Source: Streptomyces rapamycinicus NRRL 5491
Lineage (GTDB): Bacteria > Actinomycetota > Actinomycetes > Streptomycetales > Streptomycetaceae
Assembly: GCF_024298965.1 (NCBI RefSeq)
Contig: NZ_CP085193.1
Location: 2,170,001-2,234,000, forward strand
Length of the DNA stretch: 64,000 nt
Direction of reading: 5' to 3'
This document shows, piece after piece, positions 43,911 to 54,191 of this stretch. A program made the translations under genes and the position numbers. Under the pieces are notes generated by a model. The model was given only the letters and a program-made list of their open reading frames with translations. It did no database searches and was not told the origin of the DNA. Every line of letters starts with the position of its first letter. Positions within the stretch are counted from its first letter, which is position 1.

Positions 43911-46900
43911 CTAATTCTTCGTCAGCAGCTGCGCGGAAATGAGCCGACCGATCGTTTCGAGGGGCTCTCCGGTGAGCATCCCGTCGTGATCGGAGGCGAT
44001 CCGGACCGGCTCGACATGCCCGTCGACGTACGGCGCCCAGCTGTCCGGAGCCAGCTGCGCCGGGGTCGACGCGGGCCGACCCTCCGTGGCGACGAGGAGC
44101 AGCAGTTCTCCGCGGAAGACGCCGGGCGCGTGGTGCTGGAGCAGGCGGTTGTTGTTCGCGTTGACCCTCTGGATCTCGGAGAGCATCCGCACCCGCTTGC
44201 GCCGCCCGCCGCGGGGACCTTCGGCGGGCTCGCCGGGCTTGTCGGGCTCGGCGGACGCCTCGGCGGGCTTGGCGGCCTCGGCGCCGGGTTCGGCGGCCTC
44301 GTCGGCGGGCTCCCCGGTCGGTTCCGCCTCGGCGGCGCCCGGGTAGCCATCGAGGCTGACCAGGAGGTCCACCGTTTCGCCCTGCTGCTGCAGCAGCGCC
44401 GCCATCGCATGGGCCACGGTGCCACCGAACGACCAGCCGAGCAGGTGATAGGGCCCGGCCGGCTGCACCGTCCGGATCCTCGCCACGTAGTCCGCGGCCA
44501 TCTCCTCGACCGTCCGCGGCAGTGACTCATCCATGCCGAAGCCGCGGGCCTGCAACGCGTAGACCGGGCGGTCCGGCGGCAGGTGGTCCGTGAGTTCCGC
44601 GTAGCAGCGCCCCAGCCCGGTGCTCGGGTGGACGCAGAACACGGGCGACCGGTCGCCTTCGGTCCGGAGCGGCAGCAACAGGCCGGTGTCGTCGGAGTCG
44701 GTGCGGGCGGTGTCGTCCTCCGAACTGTCGAGCAGCCGGGCCACGTCGGCCACCGTCGGGGCGGTGAACAGCGCACGGATGCTGACCTCGGCGCCGAGGA
44801 CGGCGCGGATCTGGGCGATCAGCTTCATCACGAGAATCGAATCGCCACCGAGCTCGAAGAACGACGCCTCGGCACCCACCTCCTCCAGGCCCAGCACCTC
44901 GGCGAAGAGGGCACACAGGCGCTCTTCGGTGGGTGTCTCCGGACCACGTCCCGCCGTCGCCACGCCGGTGAAGTCGGGAGCGGGGAGGGCGGCGCGGTCC
45001 AGCTTGCCGTTCACCGTGATGGGCAGCGCGTCGAGCGTCACAAACGCGGCCGGGACCATGTAGTCGGGCAGTCGGTCAGCGAGGAACGTCCGCAACTGGG
45101 ACACATCCAGCGAGTCATCCGGCACGACGTAAGCGACCAGCCGCTTGTCCCCGGTACGGTCCTCCCGAGCGATCACCGCCACCTGGCCGACGCTCGGGTG
45201 GGCGGCGAGAGCGGTCTCGATCTCACCCGGCTCGACCCGGAAGCCACGCACCTTCACCTGGTCATCCGCACGGCCACCAAAGACGAGCTGTCCGTCCGCG
45301 GCCCACCTGGCGAGGTCACCCGTGCGATACATCCGCCCACCCGAGAAGGGGCACGCGACAAAGCGCTCCGCAGTCAGCCCGGGACGGCCGAGGTAGCCAC
45401 GCGCGAGGCCCGGACCCGCGACATACAGCTCACCCAGCACACCCACGGGGACGGGGTGAAGACGCTCATCGAGGACGAACGCCCGGCTGTTGGTGATGGG
45501 CCGCCCGATGGGCACCGGGCCCGATCCGGACGCTTCCAAGGGCTCGCTCATCGTCGCGCACACGGTCACCTCGGTCGGACCGTACGCATTGACCATCCGC
45601 CGCCCCGGCGCCCACCGCTCCACCAACCCCGGCGGGCACACCTCGCTGGCCACCACCACCGTGCCCAAGCCCTCCGGCAACTCCCCCACCGTGGCCAGCA
45701 CCGACGGCGACACCGTCACATGCGTGACACCCAGAGCCGTGGCCGTCGCGCCCAGCGAACCGTTGGGCGGAAGCCTGTCCGGGTCCGCCACCACCAGCGC
45801 GGCACCCGAGAGCAACGCCATGAACAGCTCCCACACCGAAGCATCGAAGCTCAGCGACGCCAACTGCAAAACCCGCGCACCAGCACCCACCCCGAACCGC
45901 TCGATCTGAGCACCGACGAGGTTCCCAATGCCGCGATGCGTCACCGCCACGCCCTTGGGACGGCCCGTCGACCCCGACGTATAGATCACATACGCCACGT
46001 CGTCCACGCTCACGGAGACCACCGGGGCCGGGGCCGGGGCCGGAGCCGGAGCCGCGTCCGCGGATTGAGCTGCGGACGGATCCCACATCAGGCACTCCAC
46101 CCCGACCGGGACAGACCCCCGTGTCTCCTCGGAGCACACCACCAGCACCGGCCCGGCATCCTCGACCATCCACCCGATCCGCTCCACCGGATACGCCGGA
46201 TCCACCGGCACAAACCCCGCCCCGGCCTTGGCAATCCCCAGCAACACCGCCACCACATCAACCGACCGCTCCAACACCACAGCAACCAGGTCACCGCGCC
46301 CCACACCCCGCGCGGCCAACACCCCCGCCACCCGCTCCGACCGCACCCTCAGCTCCGCGTACGACCACACCTCACCACCCGCCGCAACCACCGCCACCGC
46401 CTCCGGCGACAGCTCGGCCCGCTCGTCGAACAACTCCGCCAACGGCCGCACGGGAACATCCCGTTCGGTGTCGTTCCATCCCTCCAGCACCCGCTCCCGC
46501 TCCGCGCCATCGAGCACCTCGAACTCGCTCACCCGAGCGGAAGGGTTGGCCGCCACCTGCCCCAGCAACCGCACCAGCCGCTCGGCCAGCGCCTCCACCG
46601 TCCGCTCGTCAAAGAGGTCGGTGGCATAGAGGAACGCGCCGCGGATCCCGCCCGGATTGCCGTCGCCATCGCGGTGCTCGGCCAAATCCAGCGCCAGATC
46701 CACCCGTGCCGAGGCCTCCGCGCCCGACTCCAACGGACGCACCCGCAACCCCGGCAAATCCCACAACCGCCCCTCCCCCGCAGACGCCCCCTGAAGCCCC
46801 AACGACACCTGAAACAGCGGATTACGCCCCAACGACCGCGCAGGATTCAAGTCCTCCACCAGCCGCTCGAACGGCACATCCTGATGGGCATACGCATCCA

Positions 46901-49900
46901 GATCCGCCTCCCGCACCCGAGACAACAACTCCACGAAACTCGGGTCGCCACTCACATCGCTCCGCAACACCAGCGTGTTGACGAAGAACCCCACCAACCC
47001 GTCCAAGGCCGCATCCCCACGCCCCGCCACCGCCGTACCGACCGGAATGTCCTTCCCCGCACCCATTCGCGACAGCAGTGCGGAGATGGCGGCGTGCATC
47101 ACCATGAACATCGTCGCCCCGCCCCGTTGGGCGAGCTCCGTGAGCCGGGAATGGGTTTCCGCGGTGATGGCGACCGGCACTTCACCACCGCGGAAGGACG
47201 ACACCGCCGGCCGGGGCCGGTCCGTCGGCAGGAGGAGTTCCTCCGGCGCACCGGCCAGCGCATCACGCCAGTAACCGAGCTGGCCACTGATCACACTGTC
47301 CGGGTCATCGAGAGAGCCCAGCACCTCACGCTGCCACAGCGCGAAATCCGCGTACTGCACCGGCAACGGCTCCCAGCCAGGCGCACGACCCGCCCGCCGC
47401 GCCCCATACGCCACCCCGATCTCCCGACCCAACACCCCCATCGACCAACCATCAACCGCGATGTGATGCGCCACGATCAACAGCACATACTCCGACGGAC
47501 CCGTCTTCAACAGCCGCACCCGCCACGGCAGATCAACGCTCAGATCAAAGCCCCGGGCGGCATAGCCGCCGAGTACCTCCCGCAGGTGTTCCTCCGCGGT
47601 CTCCACCACGATCAGCGGCGGCCGACCCGCCTCGCCCGTCAACACATGCTGGCGCGGTTCACCATCGGTCTCGGGAAAGACCGTACGCAGACTCTCGTGC
47701 CGGTCGGCGACATCCCCGAGCGCCGCCTCCAGAGCAACCCTGTCGAGCTCGCCGGAAAGCCGGAGCGCCAGCGGAAGGTTGTACACCGCACCGTCGCCGA
47801 CGCCTTCGAGGCGGTTGAGGAACCACATCCGCCGCTGGGCGTACGACAGCGGCAGCACCTCCGGGCGCGGCCGAGCGGTCAGCGCCTGCTGTGCGGTGCC
47901 GTCCTCCGTACCGTCGAGCAGCCGGGCCACGTCGGCCACCGTCGGGGCGGTGAACAGCGCACGGATGCTGACCTCGGCGCCGAGGACGGCGCGGATCTGG
48001 GCGATCAGCTTCATCACGAGAATCGAATCGCCACCGAGCTCGAAGAACGACGCCTCGGCACCCACCTCCTCCAGGCCCAGCACCTCGGCGAACAGCGCGC
48101 ACAGGCGTTCTTCGGTGGGTGTCTCCGGACCACGTCCCGCCGTCGCCACGCCGGTGAAGTCGGGAGCGGGGAGGGCGGCGCGGTCCAGCTTGCCGTTCAC
48201 CGTGATGGGCAGCGCGTCGAGCGTCACGAACGCGGCCGGGACCATGTAGTCGGGCAGTCGGTCAGCGAGGAACGTCCGCAACTGGGACACATCCAGCGAG
48301 TCATCCGGCACGACGTAAGCGACCAGCCGCTTGTCCCCGGTACGGTCCTCCCGAGCGATCACCGCCACCTGGCCGACGCTCGGGTGGGCGGCGAGAGCGG
48401 TCTCGATCTCACCCGGCTCGACCCGGAAGCCACGCACCTTCACCTGGTCATCCGCACGGCCACCAAAGACGAGCTGTCCGTCCGCGGCCCACCTGGCGAG
48501 GTCGCCCGTGCGATACATCCGCCCACCCGAGAAGGGGCACGCGACAAAGCGCTCCGCAGTCAGCCCGGGACGGCCGAGGTAGCCACGCGCGAGGCCCGGA
48601 CCCGCGACATACAGCTCACCCAGCACACCCACGGGGACCGGGTGGAGACGCTCGTCCAGCACATAGACAGCGGTGTTGAGGTTCGGCCGCCCGATGGGCA
48701 CCGGGCCCGATCCGGACGCTTCCAAGGGCTCGCTCATCGTCGCGCACACGGTCACCTCGGTCGGACCGTACGCATTGACCATCCGCCGCCCCGGCGCCCA
48801 CCGCTCCACCAATCCCGGCGGGCACACCTCGCTGGCCACCACCACCGTGCCCAAGCCCTCCGGCAACTCCCCCACCGTGGCCAGCACCGACGGCGACACC
48901 GTCACATGCGTGACACCGAACTCCGCCACCACCCCGCTCAACGACCCATTGGGCGGAAGCCTGTCCGGGTCCGCCACCACCAGCGCGGCACCCGAGAGCA
49001 ACGCCATGAACAGCTCCCACACCGAAGCATCGAAGCTCAGCGACGCCAACTGCAAAACCCGCGCACCAGCACCCACCCCGAACCGCTCGATCTGAGCACC
49101 GACGAGGTTCCCAATGCCGCGATGCGTCACCGCCACGCCCTTGGGACGGCCCGTCGACCCCGACGTATAGATCACATACGCCATATCATCGACGTCCACC
49201 GAAACCGCAGGCGCGGGCTCCGCCACCGCATCCGACGGATCCCACACCAAGCACTCCACCCCGGCCGGGACAGACCCCCGTGTCTCCTCGGAGCACACCA
49301 CCAGCACCGGCCCGGCATCCTCGACCATCCACCCGATCCGCTCCACCGGATACGCCGGATCCACCGGCACAAACCCCGCCCCGGCCTTGGCAATCCCCAG
49401 CAACACCGCCACCACATCAACCGACCGCTCCAACACCACAGCGACCAGGTCACCGCGCCCCACACCCCGCGCGGCCAACACCCCCGCCACCCGCTCCGAC
49501 CGCACCCTCAGCTCCGCGTACGACCACTCCTCACCACCCGCCGCAACCACCGCCACCGCCTCCGGCGACAGCTCGGCCCGCTCGTCGAAGAGCTCACCCA
49601 ACGGCCGTACGGGAACATCCCGTTCGGTGTCGTTCCACTCCTCCAGCACCCGCGCCCGCTCGCCCGGGCCCAGCACGGCGACCTCACTCACCCGAGCCGC
49701 AGGATCCGAGGCAACCTGCTCCAACACCCGCACCAGCCGCTCGGCCAGCGCCTCCACCGTCCGCTCGTCAAAGAGGTCGGTGGCATAGAGGAACGCGCCG
49801 CGGATCCCGCCCGGATTGCCGTCGCCATCGCGGTGCTCGGCCAAATCCAGCGCCAGATCCACCCGTGCCGAGGCCTCCGCGCCCGACTCCAACGGACGCA

Positions 49901-52900
49901 CCCGCAACCCCGGCAAATCCCACAACCGCCCCTCCCCCGCAGACGCCCCCTGAAGCCCCAACGACACCTGAAACAGCGGATTACGCCCCAACGACCGCGC
50001 AGGATTCAAGTCCTCCACCAGCCGCTCGAACGGCACATCCTGATGGGCATACGCATCCAGATCCGCCTCCCGCACCCGAGACAACAACTCCACAAAACTC
50101 GGGTCGCCACTCACATCGCTCCGCAACACCAGCGTGTTGACGAAGAACCCCACCAACCCGTCCAAGGCCGCATCCCCACGCCCCGCCACCGCCGTACCGA
50201 CCGGAATGTCCTTCCCCGCACCCATTCGCGACAGCAAAAGCGCCAGCGCCGCCTGGACGACCATGAACATCGTGGCCCGCCCGCGCTGGGCGAGCGCCAC
50301 CAGCCGGGCGTGAACCTGCGGGCTCACCCGGACCGGCACGGATCGGCCGCGGAAGGAGGAGACGACCGGCCGGGGCCGGTCCGCGGGCAGGAGGAGTTCC
50401 TCCGGCGCACCGGCCAGCGCATCACGCCAGTAACCGAGCTGGCCACTGATCACACTGTCCGGGTCATCGAGAGAGCCCAGCACCTCACGCTGCCACAGCG
50501 CGAAATCCGCGTACTGCACCGGCAACGGCTCCCAGCCAGGCGCACGACCCGCCCGCCGCGCCCCATACGCCACCCCGATCTCCCGACCCAACACCCCCAT
50601 CGACCAACCATCAACCGCGATGTGATGCGCCACGATCAACAGCACATACTCCGACGGACCCGTCTTCAACAGCCGCACCCGCCACGGCAGATCAACGCTC
50701 AGATCAAAGCCCCGGGCGGAATGCGCCGCCAGGGCCTGCGGCAACTCCTGCTCCGCCGTTTCCACGACCACGAGCGACGGTCGGCCGGCGCCACCCGCCA
50801 GCACGTACTGGCGCGGCTCGCCATCGGTCTCGGGAAAGACCGTACGCAAACTCTCGTGCCGGTCGGCGACATCCCCGAGCGCCGCCTCCAGAGCAACCCT
50901 GTCGAGCTCGCCGGAAAGCCGGAGCACCAACGGCAGGTTGTAGCCCGCGCCTTCCCCCACGCCTTCGAGGCGGTTGAGGAACCACATCCGCCGCTGGGCG
51001 TACGACAGGGGTACGGAGTCCGGCCGGGGGCACGGCACCAGAGCGGGGCGGGCCTGACCGTCCGCGTTGCCTGCTTCCTCGATACGGCGGGAGAGGAGGG
51101 CGACCGTAGTGGCGCTGAAGAGCTCACGGATGGTGATCCGGGTGTCGAGCACCGCCCGGACCCTGGCAATGAGCCGCATCGCCAGGAGTGAGTCGCCGCC
51201 GAGCTCGAAGAACGAGGCATCAGCGCTGACCCGCTCCACGCCGAGCACCTCGGCGAAGAGCCCACAGAGGATCTCTTCGGTCGGGGTGGCCGGACCCCGG
51301 CCCGCCACGGTGGCTGTGGCATCCGGCGCCGGGAGCTTCGCCCGGTCCAGCTTGCCGTTGACCGTCAACGGCAGCGCGTCCAGCAGAACGACGGCCGGGA
51401 CCATGTATTCCGGCAACCGGTCCGCCGCGAACTCCCGCACGACCGCCACGTCCAGCTCCCCGCCGGGGACCACGTACGCGACCAGCCGCTTGTCCCCCGG
51501 CCCGTCCTCGCGGACCACCACCGCAACCTGACCCACACCCTCACAGGCGGCCACCACGGCCTCGATCTCGCCGGGCTCGACACGGAAACCACGGACCTTG
51601 ACCTGCTCATCGCCCCGACCAGCGAAGACCAGATCACCCTCGGCGGTCCACTTGGCCAGGTCCCCACTGCGATACATCCGGCCGCCCGGGGCGGCGAACG
51701 GGCAGGCGACGAACCGCTCCGCCGATAGCCCCGGCCGACCGATATAGCCCCGGGCCAGACCCGCACCGGCGATATGGACCTCGCCGATCACGCCAACAGG
51801 CACCGGCCGGAGGAACGGATCCAGCACAAACACCTTGTTGTTGGGCAGCGGCCGACCGATAGGCGGCGCAGCCTCCAGCCCGGTCTCCAGTGCGGTCGTG
51901 GTAGCGGTGGTGATGACGGTGGCCTCGGTCGGCCCGTACGTGTTCCACACCCGCGCACCAGCCGACCACCGACCAGCCAGCTCCGCACTCAACCGCTCCG
52001 CGCCCAGCACCCAATTGCTCACCCCGGGCACGGCATCCGGATCCAGCACCCCCAACAGCGACGGAACCACACTCGCCACCCGCACGCCACACCGGCCGAT
52101 CATCTCCGCCAGCGCCTGCGGATCCTTACGCTCCGCCGCACTCGCCACCGCCAAAGTGCCCCCAGCGGCCAGCGTCACGACGACGTCGAGAACGGCGGCG
52201 TCGAAGCTGAACGAGGCGAACTGCAACGCCACCACACCCGCGTCCATGCCCAGCACCGGACGCATCGCCTCGGCCAGATTCACCACGCCACCATGGGCGA
52301 CGGCCACGCCCTTCGGCCGTCCCGTCGAACCCGACGTATAAATCACATACGCCAACTGCTCCGGAACGACGACCGTCCCCAGCGCCTCCGCCGAGAACGC
52401 CTCGGCACCCTCGAGAAGGACCCCACGCGCACCGCCGAGCGGAACACCATCAAGGCAATCGACCGTCCCCAGGACCACCTCGGCACCACTGTCCGCGATC
52501 ACAAACCCCAACCGCTCCGCCGGATACTCCGGATCCAACGGAACGAACGCCCCACCCGCCTTCCACACCGCCAACTCCGCCACCACCATGTCCACCGACC
52601 GCGCCAAACACAACGCAACCCGCGACTCCCGACCGACACCAGCGCCGCTCAACAACCGCGCCAACCGATTCGCCCGCCGATCCAACTCCCCATACGACAC
52701 CGACTCACCACCACACCGCACCGCCACCACATCCGGCGCCACCCCCACCCACGCCTCAAACCGCTCGACGATCGAACCACCAGACAGCGCAGCCTCCGTG
52801 GCATTCCACTCCGCCACCACCCGAGCCCGCTCCACCTCCCCCAACACGTCCAGCCGACCGACCAACGTCTCCGGATCGGCCGCCATCTGCCCCAGCACCC

Positions 52901-54191
52901 GTAGCACCTGGTCGACCAGTCCCTGGGCCGTCTCCTCGTCGAACAGGTCCGGCCGGTAGCTCAGCCGCATGCCCAGGCCGCCACTCGGGCCGACCACCAG
53001 GCCGAGCGGGTAATTGATCGACTCCCGGAGTGCATGCTCGGTGAACTTCAGGCCGCCCGGTCCGCGTCGTTCGGCCTCATCGCCCGATGGCTTGCCGCCC
53101 GGCGGCTTCCGGGCGTTCGTGCCCGAGGGGAAGCTCTCGAAGGCCATGATGGTGTCGAACGTCGCCCCGGGCCCGGCCTGCCGCTGGATGTCGCTGAGGC
53201 TCAGGTACTGGTAGTCCACCAGCGTCGCCTGCTCGGCCTGCAGCTCCGCCAGCAGTTCGGCCACCGACCGTGCCGGGTCGAAGCGGACGCGTACGGGCAC
53301 GGTGTTGATGAAGAGCCCCAGCATGCTCTCCATGCCCGGCAGGTCCAGCGGCCGTCCGGCCACACTGGCGCCGAACACCACATCCCGTCGGCCCGTCAGC
53401 TTGCCGACGACGAGAGCCCAGGCGGCCTGAACGACGGTGTTCAGCGTGAGGCCGTGGAAGCGGCGCGTCAGGTCGCGCAGCGCCTGGTCCAGCTCCTCGC
53501 TCGCCCTGCCGGACACCATGGCGGAGTGGGCCGGCGCCCCGTTGTACTCGGCCGGGGCCACCAGCGTGGGCTCTTCCGCCCCGGCCAGCGTCTTCCGCCA
53601 GGCCGCCATGGCTTCTTCCTTGTTCTGGCGGGCGAGCCAGGCCAGATACTCGCGGTACAGGGTGACGGGCGGCAGCCCGTGTGCGCTGCCCCCGGCCTCG
53701 TAACACGTCCACAACTCCCGCATCAGCACCGGAAGCGACCAGCCGTCCAACAGGATGTGATGCAGCGTGACCATCATCCGGTACTCATCCGGCCCGACCT
53801 TGACCAGAAGCACTTTCAGCAACGGCGGCACCGCCAGGTCGAAACGCCGCTCCCGCTCCTCGATCCCCAACCGCTCCGACTCCGCACGGGCGGTATCCGC
53901 GTCCAGCCCGGACAGATCCTCCTCCCGCCACGGCAGGGTCACCCGGCGCATGATGAGCTGGACCGGGGCTCCGGAGGCGCGCCGCTGGAATCCGGCGCGC
54001 AGGCTCTCGTGGCGGTCGAGCAGCGCCTGCCAGGACGCCCGCAGCGCCGCGGAGTCCAGCTTGCCCTCCAGGCCGGTGATCATCTGCTCGACGTAGACGT
54101 CGATGCCCTCTTCGTCGTACACCGCATGGAACAGCAGGCCCTCCTGCAGCGGCGACAGCGGCCATACCCCTACCAGAGCGGAGTCGGTCAT
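43911..54191 (-). CDS. Terminal NRPS: C-A-T-C-A-T-C-A-T-TE (predicted X, Phe, Phe)
   Basis: About 3426 residues; ATG 54191 has GAAGGAG upstream and lies one base after the stop of the partner NRPS. Approximate domains: C1 54175-52880 (HHILLDG; DCL-like, SPLQEGLLFHA, fitting the upstream E domain), A1 52780-51330, T1 (GGDSLLAM), C2 51025-49710 (HHIAVDG), A2 49610-48160, T2, C3 47865-46550, A3 46460-44970, T3 (GGDSILVM), TE 44690-43914 with GWSFGG Ser, SLDG Asp and SDHDG His. Specificity residues read by eye: A1 DALSVGTVI (unassigned, perhaps aromatic); A2 and A3 both DAWTVAAVC, the phenylalanine code of the GrsA/TycA type. A3 carries an Ala/Pro repeat insertion, and the TE has an acidic insertion after about residue 3280. 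All core A motifs ([17 protein letters not shown]) are intact. Confidence 0.93.
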   Translation of the reverse strand: MTDSALVGVWPLSPLQEGLLFHAVYDEEGIDVYVEQMITGLEGKLDSAALRASWQALLDRHESLRAGFQRRASGAPVQLIMRRVTLPWREEDLSGLDADTARAESERLGIEERERRFDLAVPPLLKVLLVKVGPDEYRMMVTLHHILLDGWSLPVLMRELWTCYEAGGSAHGLPPVTLYREYLAWLARQNKEEAMAAWRKTLAGAEEPTLVAPAEYNGAPAHSAMVSGRASEELDQALRDLTRRFHGLTLNTVVQAAWALVVGKLTGRRDVVFGASVAGRPLDLPGMESMLGLFINTVPVRVRFDPARSVAELLAELQAEQATLVDYQYLSLSDIQRQAGPGATFDTIMAFESFPSGTNARKPPGGKPSGDEAERRGPGGLKFTEHALRESINYPLGLVVGPSGGLGMRLSYRPDLFDEETAQGLVDQVLRVLGQMAADPETLVGRLDVLGEVERARVVAEWNATEAALSGGSIVERFEAWVGVAPDVVAVRCGGESVSYGELDRRANRLARLLSGAGVGRESRVALCLARSVDMVVAELAVWKAGGAFVPLDPEYPAERLGFVIADSGAEVVLGTVDCLDGVPLGGARGVLLEGAEAFSAEALGTVVVPEQLAYVIYTSGSTGRPKGVAVAHGGVVNLAEAMRPVLGMDAGVVALQFASFSFDAAVLDVVVTLAAGGTLAVASAAERKDPQALAEMIGRCGVRVASVVPSLLGVLDPDAVPGVSNWVLGAERLSAELAGRWSAGARVWNTYGPTEATVITTATTTALETGLEAAPPIGRPLPNNKVFVLDPFLRPVPVGVIGEVHIAGAGLARGYIGRPGLSAERFVACPFAAPGGRMYRSGDLAKWTAEGDLVFAGRGDEQVKVRGFRVEPGEIEAVVAACEGVGQVAVVVREDGPGDKRLVAYVVPGGELDVAVVREFAADRLPEYMVPAVVLLDALPLTVNGKLDRAKLPAPDATATVAGRGPATPTEEILCGLFAEVLGVERVSADASFFELGGDSLLAMRLIARVRAVLDTRITIRELFSATTVALLSRRIEEAGNADGQARPALVPCPRPDSVPLSYAQRRMWFLNRLEGVGEGAGYNLPLVLRLSGELDRVALEAALGDVADRHESLRTVFPETDGEPRQYVLAGGAGRPSLVVVETAEQELPQALAAHSARGFDLSVDLPWRVRLLKTGPSEYVLLIVAHHIAVDGWSMGVLGREIGVAYGARRAGRAPGWEPLPVQYADFALWQREVLGSLDDPDSVISGQLGYWRDALAGAPEELLLPADRPRPVVSSFRGRSVPVRVSPQVHARLVALAQRGRATMFMVVQAALALLLSRMGAGKDIPVGTAVAGRGDAALDGLVGFFVNTLVLRSDVSGDPSFVELLSRVREADLDAYAHQDVPFERLVEDLNPARSLGRNPLFQVSLGLQGASAGEGRLWDLPGLRVRPLESGAEASARVDLALDLAEHRDGDGNPGGIRGAFLYATDLFDERTVEALAERLVRVLEQVASDPAARVSEVAVLGPGERARVLEEWNDTERDVPVRPLGELFDERAELSPEAVAVVAAGGEEWSYAELRVRSERVAGVLAARGVGRGDLVAVVLERSVDVVAVLLGIAKAGAGFVPVDPAYPVERIGWMVEDAGPVLVVCSEETRGSVPAGVECLVWDPSDAVAEPAPAVSVDVDDMAYVIYTSGSTGRPKGVAVTHRGIGNLVGAQIERFGVGAGARVLQLASLSFDASVWELFMALLSGAALVVADPDRLPPNGSLSGVVAEFGVTHVTVSPSVLATVGELPEGLGTVVVASEVCPPGLVERWAPGRRMVNAYGPTEVTVCATMSEPLEASGSGPVPIGRPNLNTAVYVLDERLHPVPVGVLGELYVAGPGLARGYLGRPGLTAERFVACPFSGGRMYRTGDLARWAADGQLVFGGRADDQVKVRGFRVEPGEIETALAAHPSVGQVAVIAREDRTGDKRLVAYVVPDDSLDVSQLRTFLADRLPDYMVPAAFVTLDALPITVNGKLDRAALPAPDFTGVATAGRGPETPTEERLCALFAEVLGLEEVGAEASFFELGGDSILVMKLIAQIRAVLGAEVSIRALFTAPTVADVARLLDGTEDGTAQQALTARPRPEVLPLSYAQRRMWFLNRLEGVGDGAVYNLPLALRLSGELDRVALEAALGDVADRHESLRTVFPETDGEPRQHVLTGEAGRPPLIVVETAEEHLREVLGGYAARGFDLSVDLPWRVRLLKTGPSEYVLLIVAHHIAVDGWSMGVLGREIGVAYGARRAGRAPGWEPLPVQYADFALWQREVLGSLDDPDSVISGQLGYWRDALAGAPEELLLPTDRPRPAVSSFRGGEVPVAITAETHSRLTELAQRGGATMFMVMHAAISALLSRMGAGKDIPVGTAVAGRGDAALDGLVGFFVNTLVLRSDVSGDPSFVELLSRVREADLDAYAHQDVPFERLVEDLNPARSLGRNPLFQVSLGLQGASAGEGRLWDLPGLRVRPLESGAEASARVDLALDLAEHRDGDGNPGGIRGAFLYATDLFDERTVEALAERLVRLLGQVAANPSARVSEFEVLDGAERERVLEGWNDTERDVPVRPLAELFDERAELSPEAVAVVAAGGEVWSYAELRVRSERVAGVLAARGVGRGDLVAVVLERSVDVVAVLLGIAKAGAGFVPVDPAYPVERIGWMVEDAGPVLVVCSEETRGSVPVGVECLMWDPSAAQSADAAPAPAPAPAPVVSVSVDDVAYVIYTSGSTGRPKGVAVTHRGIGNLVGAQIERFGVGAGARVLQLASLSFDASVWELFMALLSGAALVVADPDRLPPNGSLGATATALGVTHVTVSPSVLATVGELPEGLGTVVVASEVCPPGLVERWAPGRRMVNAYGPTEVTVCATMSEPLEASGSGPVPIGRPITNSRAFVLDERLHPVPVGVLGELYVAGPGLARGYLGRPGLTAERFVACPFSGGRMYRTGDLARWAADGQLVFGGRADDQVKVRGFRVEPGEIETALAAHPSVGQVAVIAREDRTGDKRLVAYVVPDDSLDVSQLRTFLADRLPDYMVPAAFVTLDALPITVNGKLDRAALPAPDFTGVATAGRGPETPTEERLCALFAEVLGLEEVGAEASFFELGGDSILVMKLIAQIRAVLGAEVSIRALFTAPTVADVARLLDSSEDDTARTDSDDTGLLLPLRTEGDRSPVFCVHPSTGLGRCYAELTDHLPPDRPVYALQARGFGMDESLPRTVEEMAADYVARIRTVQPAGPYHLLGWSFGGTVAHAMAALLQQQGETVDLLVSLDGYPGAAEAEPTGEPADEAAEPGAEAAKPAEASAEPDKPGEPAEGPRGGRRKRVRMLSEIQRVNANNNRLLQHHAPGVFRGELLLLVATEGRPASTPAQLAPDSWAPYVDGHVEPVRIASDHDGMLTGEPLETIGRLISAQLLTKN
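44190..44345 (-). other. Acidic low-complexity insertion in the NRPS thioesterase
   Basis: Within the TE, after LVSLDGYPGAAEAEP, about 50 residues rich in Glu, Ala and Pro (GEPADEAAEPGAEAAKPAEA and following) end in the basic GGRRKRVRM. The position matches the TE lid region. It is in frame and has no counterpart in ordinary NRPS TEs that I know. Confidence 0.55.
44727..50240 (-). repeat. Near-identical duplication of the two Phe A-T modules
   Basis: Segment 44727-47075 (A3/T3 and the end of C3) is almost identical at DNA level to 47913-50240 (A2/T2 and the end of C2), with an offset of 3186 bases, falling to 3159 upstream of a 27-base difference. That difference is the GGGGCC/GGAGCC hexamer repeat at 46023-46060, which encodes an (AlaPro)n stretch only in A3. 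Stretches of the C domains (47230-47540 vs 50390-50700) also match, although the segments around 47080-47220 and 47560-47640 are divergent. Confidence 0.85.

Noticed and set aside
44583..51191. A 2202-codon open frame on the plus strand opposite the NRPS
   Set aside because: It is the antisense of NRPS modules (Arg/His/Pro-rich, repeated in step with the modules) and has no recognisable domain.
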